This document shows, piece by piece, positions 43,201-55,200 of a stretch of 64,000 bases of DNA (positions are counted from its first letter, which is position 1; each line of letters opens with the position of its first letter). The DNA is from Eurosta solidaginis (lineage: Eukaryota; Arthropoda; Insecta; Diptera; Tephritidae), in NCBI RefSeq assembly GCF_040869045.1, contig NC_090319.1, forward strand, positions 266,120,897 through 266,184,896, written 5' to 3'. A program made the translations under genes and the position numbers. The notes under the pieces were generated by a model that saw nothing but the letters and a program-made list of their open reading frames with translations, did no database searches and was not told where the DNA came from.

Positions 43201-46200
43201 GCGTCTATCGAAGAACGTCCCTTGCTTCAAGCGGATTTAAACTGCCTAGTTACTTGGTGCAACGTAAATTTAATGCCGCTGAACCTCAATAAATGCAAAC
43301 TCATGTGTCCCTCTCGGAGAACTTTGCGAGCAGCCTCTTACGTAATTAATAATTTTTGTCTTCTATCAGTTAACTATTTTGGGAACTTGGGAGTCACGAT
43401 AGATGCTAAACTTAGTTTCAACCTTCATATTAATGATACTGTCTATAGGGCTAGAGGTGTTTTTTCATTCGTTAAACGATGCTCCACAGAATGTAGTGTC
43501 CCTTATGTAACTAAAGCCCTTTTCCCCACATTAGTTAGACCGATACTAGAATACGGATCAATACTCTGGAATCCGAGATATCGAGTTCATGCAGATAGAC
43601 TTGAATCAATACAAAAGCACTTACTACTTTTCTCTTTAAAGAATTTTCAGTGGGACTCTGCGTATAATCTTCCCCCTTATACTAGTCGGGTGAAGCTTAT
43701 CAATCTTCCAACTCTTGCAAGTCGTAGACAAATGCTAGGCGTAATATTTGTGGCTAAACTACTGAATGGATTGATTTCTAGCCCAAATCTTTTGAACGAA
43801 GTAAATTTTAACGTCCCATATACAGCTATGGACATATAAATGGCACAAAATGTCAATGTGAAAATTTTCCAACCGTAAATTTATTTATACTGTGACGATT
43901 ATGAGTGACACTAAGTGATACTCACATCCCTAGTCTGATGCTAAGTAAATAAAGTCACAACAACAATAAAGCAGACAGTCACTTGTATCTACATAAACGA
44001 ATCAATCATTACGTCTACACATATGTAGGTACACACAGCTGAGAAGCAAGGCACAACCATATGCAGACATCTTATTTGAGATGCTCCTAAATGTAGGCAA
44101 TTATAATTGTGGAAGTGTCGCTCACACATACAAGCATGGGGTATGAGAGAAGCTATAAAATCATGCCATTTTAGTTATAGCTGAGACGTTTGAGAGCTCA
44201 TGGACAATGCTAATAGATTCTAGAAGATGCGAACGAGGAAACCAGAGAGTATAAAAGCCGCAGATGTAGAGGCGCTGGAATTCAGTTTGATTTGAGTTGT
44301 CAAGCAGTTTCGACTAAGACGCTATCTAGCGAGCAAGAGCAGTATTATTTTGAATAGTAGAGTTTCATTAGAGCTATCAATCAGTTTGGTTATTAAGCAA
44401 GATATTCGTTGCACAGTTTGAGTGTTATTGTGAAGTACTTTAATAAAGGCCATTTTGCATTATTACAAATTGGAGTTATTTATTCAACAGTTTAGTGATT
44501 CGAACTTAGCAGAGGATTGCAAATAAGAGGATTTGCAAGTAAATTCGTTACAATTGGTGTCAGAAGAGGAATTGTTGAATAAATTCCAGAGGACAACAAG
44601 GACATGGCAAAGTTCAGTGAATTGAAGATCCAGCAACTGAAGAAGGAGTTGGAGAGCCGTGGATTGAATACAAGCGGCGTTAAACTTGAACTTCAGGCAC
44701 GGCTACGAGAGGCAATGGAAGCAGAAGGAATGGATGTGGAAGAGTATGTCTTTCATCTTGATGGCGAGGAGACAACAAAAATGGAAGAGAAAAACGAAAC
44801 ATCGCAGACGGTTACCAGCACAGACTTGAACATGATATTGGCTGCAATATCTGCACAAACATCGACAGTAGCATCAATGTCGTCGCAATTGGCATCCCAA
44901 CTGGAAGCGCAAGAGGCACGTATAACAGAAATGTCATCACAAATATCCACCAACATGTCATCACAACTGGAAGAACAGAAAACGTATATGTCATCACAGA
45001 TGGAATCCCAAGAGACACGCATAACATCCAAGATGGAAAAACAACTAGAATCACAGGAGAACCGTATAACAGCGAAGATTGAATCACAGGAGACACGTAT
45101 CTCAGAAATGTCGTCAGAAATAACATCTAAAATTGAAGCACAAGAGGCACGTACATATATCAGAAATGTCGACACAAATTTCAGCACAGGTATCATCGCA
45201 GATCTCTGCACAACTAGAATCGCGTATGGAAGAGAAACTAACGCAGTTTCAGGAAGGATTCAGTGGTCGACAAGATAAAATGGAGGCCGATATAGATGCT
45301 TTGAAAGATCGGATTCAGGAGTTACAATTGAACCGTCCAATCACTTCAACGTCTACTCTGAAGGTAAAATCCCCAACGTTTGATGGTTCTGTTCCATTCC
45401 AGGTATTTAAGCTCCAATTTGAGAAGACGTCAGCAGCGAACAACTGGAATTCTGAAGATAAAGTTGCAGCTCTGTTCGTGGCATTGACAGGGCCAGCAGC
45501 CGAAATCCTACAGACGATTCCTGAAGGAGAGCGGAACAACTATGAAGCATTGATGGCCGCTGTCGAGAGACGTTATGGAAGCGATCATAGGAAACAAATA
45601 TTCCAAATTGAGTTGCAAAACCGTCACCAAAGAGCGAACGAGACTTTGCAGGAGTTTGCTTCGGATGTTGAAAGCTTGGCTCATCTCGCAAATGCGGACG
45701 CACCCGTGGAATACACCGAGAGGGTAAAAATCCAGAGTTTTATAAATGGCATACGGGACGTGGAAACGAAGGGAGCTACATACGCAAACCCAAAACCAAC
45801 ATTTGCAGAAACGGTATCCCATGCACTGACTCAAGAAACAGCATTGCTTCTGTGTAAGCCTGTTTACAAAGCACGCCGTGTGGAGGTAGAAAGGCCAGAG
45901 TGGGTAGACGCAATATTGGAGGCGGTGAAAGGATCGCAAAAGCGGAGTGAAAAAGTTATCAAATGTTTCAAATGCGGGAAGTCCGGTCACATTGCCCGTC
46001 ATTGCGATCTTGATCCTAGTAGTTCCAACAATGTGTGTGGCCGTAAACGCAAAGCTGGAGGAGATGAGCAAGAGCGAGTAAGAGGTAGAGATCGAGAGCT
46101 AGATCCGGCTATTGAATGTCCTGTGATATCTGTGTCGCGAATTGGAAGGAAATCAAGCAGTCTTACCGTCAGAGGGAATGTGGATGGTAAAGAACGTGTA

Positions 46201-49200
46201 CTGACTGTAGATACGGGCGCATCTCATTCCTTGATCCGATCTGACTTGGTCAACAGGAGAGTAAAACCGTTACCTGGAGCAAAGTTGCGTACGGTCACTG
46301 GCGAGTATAACCAAGTTCAGGGAGAAGTGATATGTGAAGTATTGATTGGGAAGGTCATGGTTCTACACAAATTCGTTGTGGCGGAGATCGTTGATGAAAG
46401 CATATTGGGAGTGGACTTCTTGGTTGAACATGAGATCAGGATCGATATGCGGAGAAAAATTATGCGCTATAGGAACCAGGATGTGCCACTTAACTTCAGT
46501 TTGGAAAAATGTTTCAGCAGTAATCGAGTACTGATGGAGAAAAGGCGACAAAGGCCACGAAAGTCAAAGGTAAAGGTTGATGGATGGAATGGGCCAAATA
46601 AAGCGAAATTAAAAGTACCTGCGAGAAAAAGACCGGCATTGACAAAAGCTAATGGACGCACAACACCGAAGCAACGAATTTCCCAGAAAAAATGCGAGGG
46701 TAGTTTCAAGCCAGAGCGCACTACTGTTGTGAAACGTGGGAACGATGCTGAGTATGCGAAACCAATCCGTCAAGCGCAAGCTCTACGAAGGAGTTCATTG
46801 GCTCAGCAGCAAAGTGCGAGGGAACGATCCGGGATAATGAGTAGTAAGATGAAACACAGGTACTACAAGGAAAATAATTCAGAAGGTTTCCGAGAGGGAG
46901 ATTTGGTACTGCTATACAACCACCACCGACAGAAAGGTGTTCCATCCAAATTTCGGTGCAGTTGGGAAGGCCCGTACAAAGTTGTGAAGAAGAGTGGTTC
47001 AATTGGAGATGCTAGCAGCGTTTAGATCGGGAGATTTGTCTGATCGGGACGATCAGACTTAGGTGGAGGGCAGTGTGACGATTATGAGTGACACTAAGTG
47101 ATACTCACATCCCTAGTCTGATGCTAAGTAAATAAAGTCACAACAACAATAAAGCAGACAGTCACTTGTATCTACATAAACGAATCAATCATTATGTCTA
47201 CACATATGTAGGTACACGCAGCTGAGAAGCAAGGCACAACCATATGCAGATATCTTATTTGAGATGCTCCTAAATGTAGGCAATTATAATTGTGTAAGTG
47301 TCGCTCACACATACAAGCATGGGGTATGAGAGAAGCTATAAAATCGTGCCATTTTAGTTATAGCTGAGAAGTTTGAGAGCTCATGGACAATGCTAATAGA
47401 TTCTAGAAGATGCGAACGAGGAAACCAGAGAGTATAAAAGCCGCAGATGTAGAGGCGCTGGAATTCAGTTTGATTTGAGTTGTCAAGCAGTTTCGACTAA
47501 GACGCTATCTAGCGAGCAAGAGCAGTATTATTTTGAATAGTAGAGTTTCATTAGAGCTATCAATCAGTTTGGTTATTAAGCAAGATATTCGTTGCACAGT
47601 TTGAGTGTTATTGTGAAGTACTTTAATATAGGCCATTTTGCATTATTACAAATTACTTAGCAGAGGATTGCAAATAAGAGGATTTGCAAGTAAATTCGTT
47701 ACAATATTTATCGTATTGCAAAATGTCCTAAATTTGGCGCCGCAGTAGTTCTCACACTCGCGGCGCTTAAAAACTCGTTTTGCTTGCTTTGTTGTTTACC
47801 GTTATCAGTTTTGTTGACAACTTCGCTGATTACAAGTGGACACATAAATGGCACAATTTACTTTTATATGCAGTAAAGGCGTAACATTCGTTAGAAGTGT
47901 ACAATATTTAGCGTAGTTAATCATTTATTGCTATTATTTAAAGTAATTTGAAAAAATTAACACAAAATGGGGTCAGGTAAACACATAACAATTGAAGAAA
48001 GAAGGGGGATATGGAAAATGCATAAAGCAGGGCAAAAAGTGGCAGAAATTGCAAAAATTTTGTGTTATTCTCGAAAAAAAGTATACAATGCAATTAAATC
48101 GTGTGTAGAAAACCCCGAGATACTGACGAAAGGTAAAACTCGGAAGCCAAGACCACGAAAGACCGATGCGAGAACGGATGCTGCCATTATAAGGATGGTG
48201 AAAAAGGATCCATTTAAGTCATCGCGGCAGATAGCATCGGATATTAGTCAGTCAATGGGCACAGAAATATCCTCTAGGCTTGTTAGAAGGCGGTTAAATG
48301 AGGCAAACTTGTTTAGACGCATATCAAGAAAAAAACCACTTCTGTCTAAAAAAAATATTTCGAAACGGTTATCCTTCGCTAGAACCAATGAGGGAAAATG
48401 TCTAAGTTTTTGGAAAAACGTACTGTGGAGCGACGAAACAAAAATCAACAGAATAGGACCAGACGGGAGAGTATTTGTGCATCGTCCAAAATGCCAAGAA
48501 TACAATCCGAGGTTCACCCAGAAGACGGTCAAACACGGCGGCGGAAATATCATGGTGTGGGGTGCATTTTCTTGGCACGGAGTAGGTCCACTCGTTCGAA
48601 TTGATGGTAAAATGGACAAGTTTCAGTACTTAAACATTTTAAAAAAACACATGGAACCTTATGCCTTTGAAAACATGCCCATTCAATGGTATTTTATGCA
48701 AGATAATGACCCCAAACACTCTTCGAAACTAGTTAAGAGCTGGCTTAGTGCGGAAAAAATTGATGTTTTGGACTGGCCTGCTCAAAGCCCTGACTTGAAT
48801 CCAATCGAAAACCTCTGGAATGAAGTCAAGACGGAAGTGGCAAAGAAAAACTATAAAAATTTAGATGATCTTTGGTCTGCCGTTCAGGAATCGTAGTACG
48901 CCGTTCCTAACATCAAGTGCCAACAACTCGTAGAAAGTATGAGTCGCAGGTGTGAAGCAGTAATCAAAAACAAAGGCTACAGCACAAAATATTAACCACT
49001 TGAAGGTTTGTAATACAAACAAAAAAGAAACAATATTCTTTTAACTATGTCTTCATTCACTTTTTTAGGTTGTGCCATTTATGTGTCCAGCTGATTTCGT
49101 TACTTTTTTCGGAATTAACATTTTTTTGTTTGTTAAAATTGAATTCAATATTTTTTTTTGTTTTATCGTTGAAAGTGTGAAATAAACCTTTACAAAGAAA

Positions 49201-52200
49201 CACATACTTGTTCGTTTTTTTTTTTAATTAACGTTAGAATATCGTATCAAATTTGACTTTAAAAAATTTGCCATTTAAATGTCCATAGCTGTACATCTAT
49301 ATTGGGTCCCTGGGCATATGGGGTCTGCAGGTCTTACGACCTTAGACTAATAAAGCTGCTCTAATCATTGAAAAGACTGTAGGCTCATGATGTGTGTACT
49401 GACTGAACACTGCCCTCTGGCGTCACATGCTTTTAAATTAGGCCTTGTCAGTAATAGCAGATGTGGGTTGAAGATGGAATCGACCGAGTAGGTCTTCTGC
49501 TCGTGTCCTGCTAGCTATTAGGAGTAGCACAGCTATCATATCAGATTTGCCAAGATGACGGAGTAATTTTATAACATAGGTCCTGGTTTCTGACAGGGGT
49601 TTTCAGTTTGGTCGCTGACCAAATTTCTGGTAACACTATCGACTTATTCAGTATTTGCGGGGTCTTCACAGACCGACAGGTCTACCTACCTGCGTAATAC
49701 ACTAAATTGTTAAATTGTACTACTGTTGTTAGGGGTGAGTAAAAAAATTATTGTACACTGTATTTGAGGTGATTGATTTGGTTAATTAAGTGTGGCGAAC
49801 CAATAGAAGAGAAGCTAGAGTTTGGGCAGTTTGGGCTCAGAGTTCAACTCACATAAAAATTTATTTCTGCAGAACTGTACATTATACTACGTATGATGGG
49901 TCTACGTTGTTGTGCCCTTACTTTTGTCTATCTTCATAATCTTTAGGTAGCTTTTACCTCTTACTCTTCTTCTATCCCCCTTTTCCTTATCCTCGTATAC
50001 CTCCCTCCTACACTCTATATATCCCTATCTATCTATCTTCGTCTAACTTTATATCTTGGTTCTTCTTATTTTTCTCAATCCCTTTATTCCCAGTCCCAGT
50101 CCCAGTTCTAAGCTACACCAAATTAAGGGGGGGCACCCTCACCATTTAGGGGATGAGAAATAGATGTTGATACTCAATATGCTCACGAAATTCAATGAGA
50201 ATCAGTCGCGCCGTTTCAACTACAAACACTGTGACACGAGAATTTTATAAATAAAAACAAATGCAAGGCGCGATAACCTCCAAAGAGATTTCAGGCCGAG
50301 CTCTCAGGCATCTCTTCCAATTCATTGGCGGGCTACTTGTTTTATGCCGACTCCGAACGGTATCTGCAAGGCAGATAAGTTTTCACTGAGAGATTTCCAT
50401 GGCAGAAATACACTCGGAGTGCTTGCCAAACACTGCCGAGGAGCGAGCCCGTTTAGAAAAGTTTTCTTCTAATTGAAAAAACTTGTTTCTAAAATTTTGA
50501 TGTTGCTTTTCCCGGGGCGTGAACCCAGGATCTTCGTTGTGGATGGCGGAGCACGCTACCATCACACCACGGCGTAAGGCTAAAATTGATTGGGCTACAA
50601 AACTGCATACTTGACAAAATTAAGCGAACTCCAAATAAAAAGTTCAAAATTTTCATAAAAATTCTCGAATTTACAAGATTTTTCTTGAAATATCGAAAAA
50701 GAAAACATTTTATTAAAATATGAAGATGATGCAGATATGAAGACAGTGTAGCGATTAAAACCCAAAAGCTTCGCTGGCTACGTCATGTTATGTGAATGGA
50801 TGAAGACGTTACGACTAAGACGGTATTTCAATCGAAACCGTAGTTTGGAAGGGGAATACCTCCACTCAGTTGGGAGAGACGCGTGCAGGAAGACTTGACC
50901 TCCGTTGGTACTCCCAATTGGCGCTATTTGTAGCGAAACAGGGATAACTGTGTGACTTAGGCAGTCAAGCGCCAATTAACGATGATGATGCTGTATGTGG
51001 AGGGATTGTTTAAAAGAAACTGGTGAGTTTGAAGCATACCGGTTTTTAGGAAAGGCCATCTTCTTGTTGTAGTTGTAGCGATAAAGACACTCCCCGAAAG
51101 ATTTGGGGAGTGTTATCGATGTTTATATTCTTTTGTCGAATGTAGATGCGGTACGTTCGGGTAACAAGGTTGGGGAATCTGAAAACTCCGCTGGCAACCC
51201 CTTGAAAGGGTTGCGCTACAGAACCCCTTGAATCATTTATGTAATTTAACCGTCTCTTAGGCAGGCATACCCGCCGCGAGTATATTCTAAGCACCGTAAT
51301 CCACTGGGAGGTTCTTCGTATATCATGCATGGTAAAATTTTTTGGATTATTACCAATATGAGATTAGGCAAACTTTTATGATTTGAGGATTGATAACTGA
51401 GTGATAATAAATTATTAAACTTTCAGGAAATGGAGCTATCTTTTGTTTAGAGGAAATGTGGACTGGTTTATTGATGTAAAATGAAGCTTAAATATTAACA
51501 AACAGGAAAACGAAAAGTTACACTAAATATGCCACTAAGTAATACCGCTTTTGACTCCAAACAAAATTTGATAAGGAAAGACGGAAATTCGTTCCTACGT
51601 ACACCAAAATTAACCAAACAAAATGAATACCAAACCAGCTTTCCGGTGAATAATTCTTTGATCAGAAAGCATTTAATCAAGAACGACTCACCTCCACTCG
51701 CACCGGTAGAGCTATCCAATATTGGCATAATTTGAATTTTATTTTCTACAGCACCACCACCATTATGATTCGGTAACATTTTCGTACCATCAACTTGAGA
51801 AATTTGTATATTACCAATTTGACTAGGAACTTGCGGTGCACCAGCAATTGTGGTGGTTAAACTGGGTGCTGTTGTAGCAGTTGACGTTGATGAGTGCAGA
51901 GTTGGCTGCGTTGAAATGTTGCTGTTGTTATGCATTAGTTGAGTTGGCGTGGCTGCAGCTGACGATGTAGGTGTCGCCGTCGTAATTGTTGTCGTGAAAG
52001 AAGGCGTTACAGAAATACTGTTAGTTGTTGTAGTGCTTGTTGTATTTGAAACTGACGCTGAACTGGAGCTCAACGCAGAGGTAGCAGATGATGTAGCTGG
52101 TGCTGCTGTTGGTGTTATTATATTATCCTGCTTCTTGCCATTACGACGCACAGCTGGTTTACGGCGAGGTTTTATAGTTGCAGTAGTTGTGGTAGTTGTT

Positions 52201-55200
52201 GTAGTTGCGGGTGTTGTTATGGTTATTATTGGATTATTATTATTTGACGATGACGATGACGACGACGATGATGTTGGCAATTGCAATGAGGCGCCTGCAT
52301 TATTAGCTGCTGCTGACATATTAAATAATTGTGTTTGTAATTGTTGTTGTTGCATAGATTGTAATTGAGAGATATTTCTAGCGCCAGTTAAATTGAAACT
52401 CATGGTGGGCGGTGGTGGTGCGTTCTTATTATTGGCGGATTGTTGCTTAACAGAAGCGGCGGCGGCTGCTGCTGCAGCAGCTTGTTGCGCCAGGTGCTGC
52501 TGTGCTTGTTGTTGAATCTCTTCAGCTGTGGGCAGACGTGGTATGGAGATTGTGTACGGTGTAGAATGTGTATCATTTTGATCGATTTTTATATAGAAAT
52601 TATGTGGTTCAGTCATATCGTTACCACCACTAACACCACCAAAGGTATTCGATGCAGCATTAAGTGTTGCTGGGGCAGGTATCGTTACAGTGAAGGGCAA
52701 AGAATCAGTGCCATTTTGACCTGGTATCGAGATCATGATATCATTCGAGTTTGCTGGAGTTGGAGCTGCAGCTGTTGTGGACGAGAGTGTTGGTGGCACT
52801 TGTGATGCAAGGGTTTGTTGCGTATTTGGTACTGGCGTGCATGCGTTTTCATCATGCGTTGACATTGTATCCATATAATCCTCATCCATATCATCATCAT
52901 CCTCCATAATACCACACAATTTCATTACATTGCCGAGATCAAGTTTGGGGCGCGCTGACTCCGTTTGCTGTTGCGGTGCTTGGTTAACGGAGTTTTGTGC
53001 GCTGCTGTTGTTAGTGCTATTGCTAAATGTGACTTTCACATTTTGTGGCGATGTTTGTGAGAATTGTAACTGTGGTGTGCCAGCAGCAGTGTTACTTACG
53101 CTGGTGTAGACATTAAACTTATTATTCACCGGATTGGCCGTTGATGTGGAGGTTACCAGATTTAAAGAGTTTTTAGCTTGTAAAGTGGGAGACGGCGATG
53201 TTGTGGTGGTTATTGCAGATGACTGCAAAGCCGGCGTTGAAGATGCTGACGTTGTTGCGGTTGGGACTGCGCTACCTGCAGCTGGCTTCTTTTTACGTGG
53301 CTTAGCCTTCTTTTTTGGTTCAGTCGTTGATTGGGACGTCTGCTGTTGTAGTTGCTGTATTTGTATCGTAGCATTGCAGCCAGCGTTCGAATGTTGCTGT
53401 TGTTGCTGGTTTGTTGTTACGGTACCACCGCTCATGTTCTGCAACAGCGTCGGCGTAGGCTGCCGCAAAGGCTCTGCAGAATGCGCTCCCGTTTGTGCAT
53501 TATAAAGATCCATACTCGTTGCACCAGCAGTCGTACTCGTTCCAGCGGCTTGTGCTTGTAGTGATGGCGGCGGCGGTGTCTGGAAAGTTGCACCCGCTGC
53601 TGCAGCCGCTGCTGCCAATTGTTGTATATTCGCACCACTTAATTGATTAAAATTAATTAGTGGGCCACCACTTGCAGCTGCGGCATTATTCAAGCTTTGC
53701 TGAAATTGTGCTGGCAGCTGTGAAAGTATTGTTGTTGTAGATGATGTGTTACCATTGGGCATTTGTATTTGTGTGATACTACCACCATTTGCCGCAGCAG
53801 CAGCTAATTGCAAATTTTGTAGCTGCGCAGCCATGCTCGGACCCAACAGATGACTGGTGTTGATTGTGGCCGTTGTTGTGAACGGCTGATGAGTTCGTTG
53901 CTGATTTGAAGCGGATAAGGCTGCATGCAAACCGCTCAATTGTGTAATTGCTTGATGATTTTGTGGATTTGTTTTAATTGATTGTATATGATTAGCAGTC
54001 TGTTGTATGAGATTGGCCTGTGAGGAGACGATGAAGGTGGGTGTGGCTGCAGCCAGCTGCATAGTAGCACCATTTGCACCCAATATGCGCAACAATTGTT
54101 GTTGTGGTTGTTGGTGGTGGTGGTGCTGCAATTGCGATTGTGGACGCGCATTTTGTATTACCAACGAGGGTGTGGCGGTTAGTTGAGGTGTAGGTGGACG
54201 CAATATTAGCTGCACACCTTGTGGTGTATTTTGTTGTACCAACACAGGCATTTGATTAAGCAGTAGCGGTTGCTGCGTTGTCAGACTTGCAGTAGCACCA
54301 TTGGGTAATAGGATTTGCTGCTGTTGCGTATTTCCGCCCGAGCTAGATGCAGCCGAGACACTAAGTTGTGCTTGCTGTGGCTGCGGTGATTGCGAGATCT
54401 GTGGCATTTGCACAATATTGTTAGTGGTGTGTACAGTAGCGTTTGAAGTATTACCACCACCACCGATTTTAGGTTTCTGCTGCTGCTGTTGAGACAGCAT
54501 TTGCTGCTGCTGCTGCTCATTGCAACTTTGTTGTTGTGGCTTTGGCAGTATTTGTTGTGGCCCTTTTGTAGACTTTATTGTTGTTGCTGTTGTTGTAACA
54601 TTCGTTGTTGTACTATTCAGATTAGCAGCATAGGATGTTGGCACTAAATGTGCTGTTGCTGTGCTGCCTATCACTCGCTGATGTAGTGCATGTTGTTGGT
54701 GTCCAGCTGGTGCGGCTACAATTTGCCCCTGTGGACCTTGAATAATTTGAAAGACCTGTTGTGCCTGATTGTTGGGGTGTGGCGCACTGCCTGTAATTGT
54801 GAATTGTTGTTGCAACATTTGCATTGGTGGCTGTGGTGTTGGCGGTTTAATTGTTGCTGCAGCGCTAATTGTATTACTAGGACTCGGTATTGGACTATCA
54901 GTTATTAATGGACTACTACTGTGGTAGTGATTATTTTGAAATTGTTGTTGTTGCTGCAGATTTAACGACGTCGACGTCGGTATTACTGTTGTTGCGTCTT
55001 TTTTCGCTTGACCTTTTGGGCAACCAGCCACATTTGTTGTCGCAAACGAATTCGCGGACGTGTTAATCGCTGCCGCATGTGGTTGCCCATAACCGCCGGC
55101 TACAGAATTCGAGATCGAGGTCGCAGTGTGACAAGTTGTTGATGATACAGCACTACTGAATATTTGGTGATTGATTTGTTGAGTTAGTTGATTTTGTAGT

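Larger units (their letters stand above)
43891..47703 (+). mobile_element. Gypsy-type LTR retrotransposon, non-autonomous, plus strand
   Basis: The LTRs are 43891-44552 and 47074-47703. They differ at roughly seven positions I could count, plus a 32-bp deletion in the right one, so the insertion is fairly young. A primer-binding-like TTGGTGTCAGAAGAGG (44555) resembles those using tRNA-Leu, from memory. A polypurine AGGTGGAGGG sits before 47074. Flanks are ATAC and ATAT. Internal coding is Gag-protease fused to an integrase tail, with no polymerase. It lies inside the left inverted repeat of the Tc1 element. Confidence 0.92.
43823..49291 (+). mobile_element. Tc1-like transposon interrupted by an LTR retrotransposon
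   Basis: The termini CAGCTATGGACATATAAATG (43823) and, inverted, CAGCTATGGACATTTAAATG (49291) are flanked by TA on both sides. Inner direct-repeat copies TGGACACATAAATGGCACAA (47832-47851) and TTGTGCCATTTATGTGTCCA (49067-49086) give the IR/DR layout of Tc1-like elements. Removing the LTR element leaves about 1.65 kb carrying one transposase frame. It has inserted at a TA at the end of the LINE B piece. Confidence 0.9.

Noticed and set aside
44753..46071. Minus-strand frames opposite the Gag region
   Set aside because: Shadows of the repetitive coiled-coil and Gag sequence on the plus strand.
48248..48619. Minus-strand 123-codon frame inside the transposase
   Set aside because: Opposite strand of a clear DDE transposase; no independent evidence.
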